Notes: generated by a model from the letters alone, not told the origin. Shown: positions 1-5,345, counted from the stretch's first letter. The stretch is 6,446 nt of DNA from Chloroflexota bacterium (GCA_028874675.1 JAPPJA010000045.1:1-6446); one strand, 5' to 3'. Numbers and translations: made by a program.

Positions 1-264
1 GACCATGAGGGTACCAGGGCAACCACAATAGCTACCCCTACGCTGGGGGAGATCGTGGGGGCTTACAAGTCTTTAACTACTGTTGAATACATCCGCGCAG
101 TGCGAGAAAAGGGATGGGAACCCATCAGCCGAAGGTTGTGGCAAAGAAACTACTACGAGCACATAGTCAGGAACGAAATAGACCTCCAACGGGTCAGGCA
201 GTACATTCTTGATAACCCCGCCAAGTGGTCCCTTGACTCTGAGAACCCTTCAAGCCAAAGGTAG
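1..264 (+). CDS. REP-associated tyrosine transposase (RAYT, Y1 family), C-terminal part, truncated by window edge
   Basis: The frame is open from base 1 to the TAG at 262-264, so the gene begins upstream. The visible part starts DHEGTRATTIATPTLGEIVG and continues with GAYKSLTTVEYI and LWQRNYYEHIVRNEID, ending in VRQYILDNPAKW. The LWQRNYYEHIVRNE...YILDNPAKW block is the hallmark C-terminal end of RAYT (TnpA-REP) proteins, single-strand-DNA HUH/Y1 endonucleases thought to mobilise REP palindromes. The HUH histidines would lie upstream and cannot be checked; the tyrosine normally sits in this region, and YY occurs in QRNYYEH. The GTG at 55 is an internal valine codon, not a start, because conserved residues (PTLGEIVGAYKS) run through it. 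The stop overlaps a 10-bp palindrome (GGGACGTCCC, 264-273). A REP-like repeat follows at 398-425, and a related sequence lies inside the coding region. The family call is secure; whether the whole gene is intact is unknown. Confidence 0.88.
   Translation, partial: DHEGTRATTIATPTLGEIVGAYKSLTTVEYIRAVREKGWEPISRRLWQRNYYEHIVRNEIDLQRVRQYILDNPAKWSLDSENPSSQR
15..42. repeat. Degenerate REP-like repeat copy inside the transposase frame
   Basis: An ungapped alignment by eye of 15-42 with 398-425 gives 22 identities in 28, including the shared ends CAGGGC and CCCCTACG and a central CCACAA/CCCACAA. The stretch encodes the poorly conserved linker (RATTIATPT) just before the conserved TLGEIVGAYKS block. 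It may be an ancient repeat insertion tolerated in a loop of the protein. Confidence 0.5.
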
Positions 265-460
265 GGACGTCCCTGCTGGGCGCCATGGTCCGGCAGGATG
301 TGTAGTATATAGCCTAACACATCACCTGACCCAATAGCGCATGTCGTAAAGGCAGTATTGTGGGAGACTTTATGCGGCTGCTTCAAACGGTAAAGGGCAG
401 GGCGCCCACAAGGGGTGCCCCTACGAAGTTTGGGTCCTTGCATCGGTACCGGGGAGCCAT
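265..460. other. Gene-free region downstream of the transposase
   Basis: No convincing coding sequence is present: the 96-residue minus-strand open frame across it has no recognisable motif and overlaps the transposase. The region begins with the palindrome GGGACGTCCC (264-273), directly after the transposase stop, and contains the REP-like hairpin at 398-425. It lies between the 3' ends of the transposase and the minus-strand hemQ, so both genes terminate into it. No hairpin followed by a T tract was seen in either direction. Confidence 0.6.
398..425. repeat. REP-like palindromic repeat
   Basis: GGGCGCCC (400-407) pairs with GGGTGCCC (413-420) through 8 pairs, one of them G-T, around a 5-nt loop (ACAAG). 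The motif ends in CCCCTACGAAG. Short palindromes of this kind next to a RAYT gene are the expected substrates or products of RAYT activity. It also sits close to the 3' end of hemQ, so its RNA form could act as a 3'-end structure for that transcript. Confidence 0.6.
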
Positions 461-1156
461 TTACCCCAAGTCATCCAGACATTCCCTTACCGGTTTGGCG
501 AGGCAGGTGAAGATGGGGGTGTCGCGTTCGGTATAGGGGCGGGCTTCTGAGTTGCGGAGGTCCATTACCAGGTCAAGGAAGGTACCGGGGTGGTCGGTTT
601 CGAAGCCCAGGACGAATTCCTGGTCGTCGAGGCCGAAAGAGTAGGACGTGCTGATCTTGACGTCGGGGTACTTGTGGCCGATGACGAAGTGCTCGCTCAT
701 CATACGCTGCCGCTCTTCCTGGGACTGCTGGTACCAGTCGTGGGTCTTGACGAAGGGATAGACGAAGAGGTACTTGCGGCCCACGATGCGCATGGTGGGG
801 GTGGTCCCCTCCTGGCCTTCGTGGCGGTGGTCGTCCACGTAGGGGGAGCGGCGGGTCATGGCCAGGTAGGAATGGGGAGTGCGCAGGTAGCCGGCCAGTT
901 CGGTGCGGTTCAGCTGGGACATAAGCTCGTCAATGGCCTCCAGGGAGCGGCTGACCTTCCACAGCATGAAATCCACGTCGCCGCGGGTGCCGACAAGACT
1001 GTAACTGTTCATGTCTATGCGGTCGGTGAACTCGCCCAGAGTGGCGGCAAATTCCGCTTTGCTGCGCTCCCTGGCCTCCGGCGGCAACTGCCGCCATTCG
1101 GGAGTCACCTTGTAGAAGGAATATTTTACAAAGTCGCGGGCCTCTTCCTGGGTCAT
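461..1156 (-). CDS. hemQ: Coproheme decarboxylase (HemQ/ChdC), chlorite dismutase family
   Basis: The predicted protein has 231 residues and catalyses the oxidative decarboxylation of Fe-coproporphyrin III to heme b, the last step of the coproporphyrin-dependent heme pathway in the cytoplasm. The signature YPFVKTHDWY lies at residues 133-142. It supplies the catalytic tyrosine (Y133) and, four residues on, the lysine (K137) that match Y147/K151 of the Listeria enzyme. RMMSEHF places the proximal heme-ligand histidine at H156. The distal segment KISTSYSFGLDDQEF (167-181) has no arginine like that of true chlorite dismutases, so detoxification of chlorite is unlikely; it resembles actinobacterial HemQ. 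An upstream ATG (1223-1225) would add 23 residues. The ATG at 1154-1156 is preferred because AGGAGA (1163-1168) precedes it by 6 nt and the protein then starts MTQEEARDFVKYSFYKV, like relatives. No other heme gene is adjacent. It is divergent from the propeller gene. Confidence 0.87.
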   Translation of the reverse strand: MTQEEARDFVKYSFYKVTPEWRQLPPEARERSKAEFAATLGEFTDRIDMNSYSLVGTRGDVDFMLWKVSRSLEAIDELMSQLNRTELAGYLRTPHSYLAMTRRSPYVDDHRHEGQEGTTPTMRIVGRKYLFVYPFVKTHDWYQQSQEERQRMMSEHFVIGHKYPDVKISTSYSFGLDDQEFVLGFETDHPGTFLDLVMDLRNSEARPYTERDTPIFTCLAKPVRECLDDLG

Positions 1157-1196
1157 GTGCCCTCTCCTGCCTGTCCTTAGTTGGTTTCGCTCATTG

Positions 1197-1225
1197 ATGA
1201 TAGCAACCCGAACCTGTTGATTCAA
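1197..1225 (-). promoter_or_regulatory. Predicted sigma-70-type promoter of hemQ
   Basis: Reading the minus strand, TTGAAT (1220-1225) is followed after 17 nt by TATCAT (1197-1202), with TGC directly before it as an extended -10. Transcription would begin near 1190, leaving a leader of about 34 nt that contains the AGGAGAGGG ribosome binding site (1160-1168). The -35 box lies inside the 13-bp palindrome 1217-1229. Confidence 0.55.
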
Positions 1226-1229
1226 TCAA
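1217..1229. promoter_or_regulatory. 13-bp perfect palindrome over the hemQ -35 box (possible operator)
   Basis: TTGATTCAATCAA is symmetric around C1223 with no mismatch and covers the predicted -35 of hemQ. A regulator bound here would block RNA polymerase. Its right half is also the outer end of the inverted repeat 1224-1305, so the symmetry may instead come from that element. No regulator gene is adjacent. Confidence 0.35.
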
Positions 1230-1305
1230 GGATGGACAGGTTAGACAGGATTCAGATAGGGCCTTTGAACCTAATCTTGTGCAGGCTGTTCATCCATGTT
1301 TGATT
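1224..1305. repeat. Imperfect inverted repeat of the GGACAGG...CAGGATT type between divergent genes
   Basis: The left arm (about 1224-1257) and the reverse complement of the right arm (1271-1305) both begin AATCAA, then share ATGG, ACAG, ACA and GATT blocks with a 4-nt gap. This is roughly two thirds identity. The content (GGATGGACAGG, GACAGGATT, CTGTTCATCC) resembles the intergenic CAGGATT/AATCCTG-type repeats found in many bacterial genomes. It carries no coding potential, so it could be a MITE-like or REP-like relic. Confidence 0.5.
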
Positions 1306-1326
1306 CTATGGGAGAGGTGTTACAAT
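1300..1326 (+). promoter_or_regulatory. Predicted promoter of the propeller-HAD-comB cluster
   Basis: TACAAT (1321-1326) matches five of six bases of a -10 box and is preceded by TGT (1318-1320), an extended -10. TTGATT (1300-1305) can serve as -35, although the 15-nt spacer is short. Transcription would begin near 1333, giving a leader of about 52 nt. Two hairpins touch the region: GGGAGA/TCTCCC (1310-1315 with 1326-1331), which spans the -10, and CGCCC/GGGCG (1337-1341 with 1347-1351) at the start of the leader. Confidence 0.5.
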
Positions 1327-1384
1327 CTCCCCTGTCCGCCCATAGGGGGCGCTACCGAAAATCTGCCGAAGTGAGGTTATTGCT

Positions 1385-2329
1385 ATGGTGGAACTGGGTT
1401 CGGGCGATTATATCTACGAAGTTGCCGAGGGCTGGGGTCAACTGCCCGACGGCTGGTCTTTCAAGGAAGTGGCGGCGGTGGGCGTGGACGCCAACGACAA
1501 CGTCTATGCCTTTAACCGGGGCGAGCACCCGATGATCGTCTTCGACAAGGACGGGAACTTCCTGGAATCCTGGGGCGAGGGCGTTTACCCGCGGGCGCAC
1601 GGCATAACCATGGCTCCCGACGATACCATGTTCCTGAGCGACGACGGGGACCATACCATCCGCAAGTGCAAGCTGGACGGCACGGTGCTGTTCACGCTTG
1701 GGATAAGCGGGCAGCCGGCGCCCTTCATGAGCGGCGACCCGTTCAACCGCTGCACCCACGTGGCCATTGACCCGCGCAACGGCGACTTCTACGTCTCCGA
1801 CGGGTACGGTAACGCCCGGGTCCACAAGTACTCTCCCGACGGTACACACCTCTTCTCCTGGGGCGCGTCGGGGACCGATCCCGGGTGCTTCAACATTGCC
1901 CACAACGTCTGCACCGACAAGGACGGCTGGGTTTTCGTGGCGGACCGGGAGAACCACCGGGTGCAGGTCTTCGATTCCAGCGGCAAGTTCGAGACCCAGT
2001 GGGTGAACATGGCCCGCCCCTGCGGCCTGTACATTGACCAGGATGCCGAGCGCACCTACATCGGCGAGCTGGGTGTGCCAATCGGGCCGAACTTTGAAGC
2101 CACCGACCTGGGGCCCCGGGTTTCCATTTACGACACCAAGGGTAATGTCCTGGCCAGGCTGGGCCATGAAACCGAGGGCTGGACGCCAGGCCGGTTCATC
2201 GCGCCGCACGGTATCTGCATAGACTCCAGGGGCGACATTTACGTGGGCGAGGTTTCGTGGACCCACACTCGCAGCTACTCCAATCCGCCGGACAACCCGC
2301 GGACGCTGCAAAAGCTGGTCAAAAAGTAG
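1385..2329 (+). CDS. NHL-repeat beta-propeller, peptidyl-alpha-hydroxyglycine amidating lyase-like (PAL-like)
   Basis: This 314-residue protein is a six-bladed propeller built of NHL repeats, with blades roughly at 25-60, 68-105, 118-160, 168-205, 212-262 and 272-290. It resembles PAL, which cleaves peptidyl-alpha-hydroxyglycine to a peptide amide plus glyoxylate using zinc. H72 (PRAHGI), H173 (NIAHNV) and H275 (APHGI) correspond to the three zinc-ligand histidines of rat PAL. R45 (FNRGEH), Y141 (DGYGNARV) and R188 (ADREN) match its R533, Y654 and R706. The methionine two residues before the last histidine is replaced by A273. There is no signal peptide or membrane segment, unlike secreted animal PAL, so it should act in the cytoplasm on another substrate. 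GTGAGG (1371-1376) lies 8 nt before the ATG. It is the first gene of the cluster and nearly abuts the HAD gene. The fold is secure; the reaction is inferred. Confidence 0.8.
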   Translation: MVELGSGDYIYEVAEGWGQLPDGWSFKEVAAVGVDANDNVYAFNRGEHPMIVFDKDGNFLESWGEGVYPRAHGITMAPDDTMFLSDDGDHTIRKCKLDGTVLFTLGISGQPAPFMSGDPFNRCTHVAIDPRNGDFYVSDGYGNARVHKYSPDGTHLFSWGASGTDPGCFNIAHNVCTDKDGWVFVADRENHRVQVFDSSGKFETQWVNMARPCGLYIDQDAERTYIGELGVPIGPNFEATDLGPRVSIYDTKGNVLARLGHETEGWTPGRFIAPHGICIDSRGDIYVGEVSWTHTRSYSNPPDNPRTLQKLVKK

Positions 2330-2333
2330 TCCA

Positions 2334-3209
2334 ATGGCCCAGGACGTCATTGCAATCATCTGCGACTGCGATGGGACGCTGTGTCCGGATACGTCGGACA
2401 GATTGGTAAGGGAGCTGGGCATCGACTCCCGGGAATTCTGGAAGAACCGGGTGAACGCCCTGGTCGAGGATGGGTGGGACCCGCCGCTGGCCTACCTGCA
2501 GCGGTTGCTGGTGGAAGCGGGGGAGTCTGACGCTGGGCCCCTGACTCTGGAGAAGCTGAATTCCGTGGGCGCCGGAGTGGAATTCTACCCCGGCGCCCTG
2601 GATTTCGTTCCACGCCTGAGGTCGCTGCTGGCGGCCAACGCCGATTACGTGGAGGCCAATGTCACCATTGAGTGGTTCATAGTCAGCAGCGGTATTGAAG
2701 CGGTCCTGACAGCCACACCCCTGGTCGGAGCCGCCAACGAAATTTTCGGCTGCGCCTATGATTATGACGACGAAGGAAGGGCGGTAGCGGTGAAGCGGGC
2801 GGTCACATTCACGGAAAAGACCAAGTTTATCTACTCCATAAACAAGGGTATCTCGGGGGCGGAACTTCGCCGAAACCCGTATCGGGTCAACGATGCCATG
2901 GACGGGGCAGACCGCCGGGTGCCCTTCAGGAATATGATCTATGTGGGAGACGGGCCCAGCGACATCCCCTGCTTCTCGATGATTCGCTACCTGGGCGGGA
3001 AGGCTGTCGGCGTGACCCCGCCTGACGACTCGGACTTCCGCCGTCCCTATGAGCTGGCGGAAGGGCAGCGCCTGACGGTGGGCCCTTACACGGCCAATTA
3101 CGAAGAGGGGTCTGATCTGTACCGGATGATGTCGAGGCTGGTGACCGGTATTGCCGATTCCATCCTGGAGGAAAGGGAGCACAGCCTGAGGCGCGCGCCC
3201 AGCCATTAG
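2334..3209 (+). CDS. HAD-superfamily phosphatase (phosphoserine phosphatase-like)
   Basis: The 291-residue protein carries all HAD motifs. Motif I is IICDCDGT, with nucleophile D11 and acid/base D13. Motif II is the serine in WFIVSSG (S118 or S119). Motif III is a lysine in TEKTKF (K162 or K164). Motif IV is YVGDGPSDIP with D206 and D210, which hold Mg2+. A cap of about 60-80 residues lies between motifs I and II. Together these point to a cytoplasmic phosphomonoesterase; the substrate cannot be read from the sequence. The ATG is only 4 bp after the propeller stop with no Shine-Dalgarno, which suggests translational coupling. The last codons fall in a 12-bp tandem duplication that repeats the stop in frame. 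Phosphoserine phosphatase itself is possible but length and tail differ, so only the superfamily is claimed. Next downstream is a second, unrelated phosphatase family (ComB). Confidence 0.82.
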   Translation: MAQDVIAIICDCDGTLCPDTSDRLVRELGIDSREFWKNRVNALVEDGWDPPLAYLQRLLVEAGESDAGPLTLEKLNSVGAGVEFYPGALDFVPRLRSLLAANADYVEANVTIEWFIVSSGIEAVLTATPLVGAANEIFGCAYDYDDEGRAVAVKRAVTFTEKTKFIYSINKGISGAELRRNPYRVNDAMDGADRRVPFRNMIYVGDGPSDIPCFSMIRYLGGKAVGVTPPDDSDFRRPYELAEGQRLTVGPYTANYEEGSDLYRMMSRLVTGIADSILEEREHSLRRAPSH

Positions 3210-3222
3210 TCCAGCCATTAGT
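3199..3222. repeat. 12-bp tandem duplication spanning the HAD gene stop
   Basis: CCAGCCATTAGT occurs twice without a spacer (3199-3210 and 3211-3222). The unit length is a multiple of three, so the stop TAG recurs in frame at 3219-3221, followed by TAA (3222-3224). This gives a backup stop. It looks like a replication-slippage duplication. Confidence 0.8.
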
Positions 3223-3225
3223 AAG

Positions 3226-3238
3226 GGGGGTCGCCCCC
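3226..3238 (+). repeat. GC hairpin in front of the comB-like ribosome binding site
   Basis: GGGGG (3226-3230) pairs with CCCCC (3234-3238) around TCG, and GAGAGGA (3241-3247), the presumed ribosome binding site, follows two bases later. The surrounding GTAAGGGGGGTCGCCCCC resembles the GTAGGGGC-type REP-like sequence near the transposase, but the similarity is short. It may tune translation of the last gene or RNA stability; there is no T tract, so it is not a standard terminator. Confidence 0.4.
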
Positions 3239-3255
3239 ACGAGAGGAAACGTTCT

Positions 3256-3954
3256 ATGGAAATACGATTGGGCAGCCTGGTGCGGGATGCAAGAGAGGCA
3301 GCGGGGACGGTTATCGTTATTGACGTGTTCCGCGCTTTTACGACGGCCGCCATTGCTTTCGACAATGGGGCCACCGATATTTCGCTGGTGGCAGAAGCGG
3401 CCGATGCCCTGGCCCTGCACCGCGGCGGCGTGGGTGACGTGCTTATGGGGGAAGTGGACGGCAAGCGGCCCGAGGGGTTTGACTACGGCAACTCACCCTT
3501 TGAGATATCGGGGGTGGACCTGACGGGCAAGTCTCTGGTGCAGTCCACTCGCGCGGGCACGGTGGGCGTGGCGACGGCCTTTGACGCCCCGGGGACAGAG
3601 ACCATTTACCTGGGATCCTTCGCCGTGGCGGACGCTACGGTCAGGGCGGTGCTGCAGGATGCGCCGGACCTGGTTACCATCCTGGCCATGGGCGACCAGG
3701 GCGCGGTGCGGGCGGACGAGGACGAGCAGTGCGGCATCTACCTGCGCAACCTGCTGGAGGGACGCCGGCCGGACACCGAGGCGGTGCGCAGCTTGATTTT
3801 GACCGGCGGGGCCACCCAGAAGTTCTTCGACGTAAGCCAGCCGCAGTACCACCCAGGGGATGTGGAGCTGGCCCTGCAATTCAGCAAGTACGACTTTGCG
3901 ATGAAGGTCAGCCGGGAGAACGGACGGCCCGTAGCGCGGGTGCACCGACCCTGA
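3256..3954 (+). CDS. 2-phosphosulfolactate phosphatase family protein (ComB-like)
   Basis: The 232-residue protein is close to the usual ComB length. ComB is a Mg2+-dependent phosphatase that converts 2-phosphosulfolactate to sulfolactate, the second step of one coenzyme M route. Family motifs appear in order: IDVFRAFTT (22-30), GEVDGKRPEGFDYGNSPFE (65-83), STRAGT (97-102, in place of the usual TTNGT), ADEDEQCG (153-160) and PQYHPGDVELAL (196-207). The C-terminus (KYDFAMKVSRENGRPVARV) lacks the aspartate- and proline-rich end common in methanogen ComB. No ComA or ComC homolog is visible here and the host probably makes no coenzyme M, so its substrate may be another phosphorylated hydroxy acid. 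The ATG has GAGAGGA 8 nt upstream. The 46-bp gap after the HAD gene and shared direction suggest the same transcript. The family is secure, the substrate is not. Confidence 0.8.
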   Translation: MEIRLGSLVRDAREAAGTVIVIDVFRAFTTAAIAFDNGATDISLVAEAADALALHRGGVGDVLMGEVDGKRPEGFDYGNSPFEISGVDLTGKSLVQSTRAGTVGVATAFDAPGTETIYLGSFAVADATVRAVLQDAPDLVTILAMGDQGAVRADEDEQCGIYLRNLLEGRRPDTEAVRSLILTGGATQKFFDVSQPQYHPGDVELALQFSKYDFAMKVSRENGRPVARVHRP

Positions 3955-4144
3955 CGGCGTCAATTATGGCTGGGCAGGATTCTCGCTGGCCCAGGCTCCG
4001 GGTCCTGCGAATCACTGACTTGGAGCAATCTCAAGAACCGGCAAATTGCACATTGACCGGATTTCTTGGCGACTTGTTCAGTCCGCCCTAACCCTCCCGT
4101 TTGACGGGGGAGGGGACACCCGAAACAGCTGCCCGGTTATTTGT
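3955..4144. other. Convergent intergenic region
   Basis: This 190-bp stretch lies between the 3' ends of the comB-like gene (plus) and the oxidase (minus). It contains the palindrome at 4092-4114 and a weak pairing of GCAGGA (3974-3979) with TCCTGC (4003-4008) across a 23-nt loop. No T-tract terminator was seen for either gene and no coding sequence is supported. Confidence 0.5.
4092..4114. repeat. CCCTCCC/GGGAGGG intergenic palindrome
   Basis: CCCTCCC (4092-4098) and GGGAGGG (4108-4114) pair around a 9-nt loop (GTTTGACGG), preceded by CCCTAA. It resembles the common CCCTAACCCTCTCCC...GGGAGAGGG type of intergenic repeat. Between convergent genes it may act as a 3'-end stabiliser in both directions, but it lacks a U-rich tail. 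Confidence 0.5.
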
Positions 4145-5275
4145 TCAGGTCTGGAAGCGGGAGAGGGAGAGGGCGGAAAGGTCGGGTATGTCGCTGCTGC
4201 CGTTGAGAACGAGGTCGGACAGGCCGTGGGCCATGCCGGTACTCCAGAGGATGCCCTTGCGGCCGCCGCCGGTGATGAGGTGGAGATTGTTCCAGCCGGG
4301 GACGGCATCCACGATGGGCATGCCGTCGGGGGTCAGGGGACGCAGGCAGGCGGTCTGCTGCACCAGCTCCGCTTCGGCCAGGGAAGGGGCCATTTTGAGC
4401 AGGTCGCCAAGCACTTTGTCGCGGGCGGCGGTGGTCAGCTGCTCGTCAAAACCAGCGTCCTCCTCAGTCGTTCCGGCCCAGATGAGACCGTCGGGCTTGG
4501 AGGCGGCGTAGCTTCCCGCATAATTCAGGGAGGCTACCATGGGATTCTCGGAGAGTTGAAGGCGGACGATCTGGCCCTTCAGCGGCCGCACTGGAATTTC
4601 CATCCCGCACCATTCGGACATTCCCCCCGACCAGGGACCGCCGGCCAGAACCACGGCGCCGGCTTCCATTTCGCCCGACTGCAGCTTTACGCCCCGGCAG
4701 ATGCCCTCGTCACCCAAAAGGCCGGTGACGCGGCGCTGCAGTATGCTGGCGCCGTACTTTTCCGCCGCCTGGGCTACCGCCAGGTTGTAGCGGTAGGCCT
4801 CCACCGCGCCGGTCCCCTGGGCATAGGAGGCGCCGATGCAGTTGGGGTTGGTTCGGGGTTCCGCCTTCACCGCAGCTTCCGGGGCCAGCCACTCCACCCG
4901 AAAGCCGGGGAGCTTTGACTGCCACGCTATGGCCTGTTTCTGGTGGTCTGACTCCTCCTCGGTAAAGGCCAGATTGAGTCGGTCCCTCAGGTGGAACTGG
5001 GTGTCTATGCCCGTTTCGTCGAGGAGTTCCTCGTAGATGGACTTGTGCCTTTCGAAGCACCAAACGCTGAAGTCGAGGATATGGTCCGGGATGCCCGCCC
5101 CTTCCAGCGGGCCGAGGCCGCCAAAGGCAAAACCCGAGGCGTGGCTGCCCACCGAGTCGGCCTCAAGGATGGTGACGGACAGGCCGGATTTGGCTAGCAG
5201 CCAGGCGGTCAGGCATCCGGCAATGCCGGCGCCCACCACGATGATGTCTGGATTTGAGGCGGAACTGCTGGTCAT
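4145..5275 (-). CDS. FAD-dependent amino acid/amine oxidase, glycine oxidase-like (DAO family)
   Basis: The 376-residue protein has an N-terminal Rossmann motif, IIVVGAGIAG (11-20), then the FAD-ribose acid E38 in TILEADS and SGFAFGGLG (47-55), typical of the DAO family. The C-terminal signature CLRPLTPDGMPIVD (310-323) and LITGGGRKGILWSTG (333-347) follow. R312 and R339 are 27 residues apart, the same spacing as the carboxylate-binding R302 and R329 of Bacillus ThiO. This supports oxidation of a small amino acid or N-methyl amino acid with O2 as acceptor and H2O2 as product. There is no signal peptide. The ATG (5273-5275) is supported by AGGGGA (5282-5287) 6 nt upstream. No thiamine gene is adjacent, so glycine oxidation for thiazole synthesis is unproven; sarcosine oxidase-like or other activity is possible. 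It is convergent with the comB-like gene and transcribed alone. Confidence 0.82.
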   Translation of the reverse strand: MTSSSASNPDIIVVGAGIAGCLTAWLLAKSGLSVTILEADSVGSHASGFAFGGLGPLEGAGIPDHILDFSVWCFERHKSIYEELLDETGIDTQFHLRDRLNLAFTEEESDHQKQAIAWQSKLPGFRVEWLAPEAAVKAEPRTNPNCIGASYAQGTGAVEAYRYNLAVAQAAEKYGASILQRRVTGLLGDEGICRGVKLQSGEMEAGAVVLAGGPWSGGMSEWCGMEIPVRPLKGQIVRLQLSENPMVASLNYAGSYAASKPDGLIWAGTTEEDAGFDEQLTTAARDKVLGDLLKMAPSLAEAELVQQTACLRPLTPDGMPIVDAVPGWNNLHLITGGGRKGILWSTGMAHGLSDLVLNGSSDIPDLSALSLSRFQT

Positions 5276-5317
5276 GGCCTGTCCCCTGAACTGGAGTCCA
5301 CGATAATGGCAACACCC

Positions 5318-5345
5318 ATATTACAGGCAAGAAAAGGAATGGCAA
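5318..5345 (-). promoter_or_regulatory. Predicted promoter of the DAO-family oxidase
   Basis: On the minus strand TTGCCA (5340-5345, five of six to TTGACA) is followed after 16 nt by TAATAT (5318-5323, four of six). The start would be near 5311, giving a leader of about 36 nt with the ribosome binding site at 5282-5287. Confidence 0.45.

Noticed and set aside
153..443. 96-residue minus-strand open frame over the transposase end
   Set aside because: No motif, no ribosome binding site of note; it reads through the REP-like repeat and the antisense of the transposase.
461..1156. True chlorite dismutase (chlorite detoxification)
   Set aside because: The distal arginine required for chlorite turnover is missing from the KISTSYSFGLDD segment; the sequence fits HemQ/ChdC.
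1157..1225. Upstream ATG giving hemQ 23 more residues
   Set aside because: The ATG at 1154-1156 has a strong Shine-Dalgarno 6 nt upstream and matches the family N-terminus. The extension would start upstream of the predicted promoter start.
1352..2422. 356-residue minus-strand open frame
   Set aside because: It is antisense to the propeller gene, which has clear NHL repeats and conserved active-site residues.
2319..3464. 381-residue minus-strand open frame
   Set aside because: It is antisense to the HAD and ComB-like genes, with no recognisable domain; high GC explains the long open frame.
3974..4008. GCAGGA...TCCTGC stem downstream of the comB-like gene
   Set aside because: Only 6 bp with a 23-nt loop and no T tract; such pairings occur by chance in GC-rich DNA.
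4092..4114. Rho-independent terminator
   Set aside because: A stable palindrome is present, but no T tract follows in either direction, so it is listed only as a repeat.
4046..4918. 290-residue plus-strand open frame
   Set aside because: It lies antisense to the FAD oxidase, shows only low-complexity Gly/Ala-rich sequence and no family motif.
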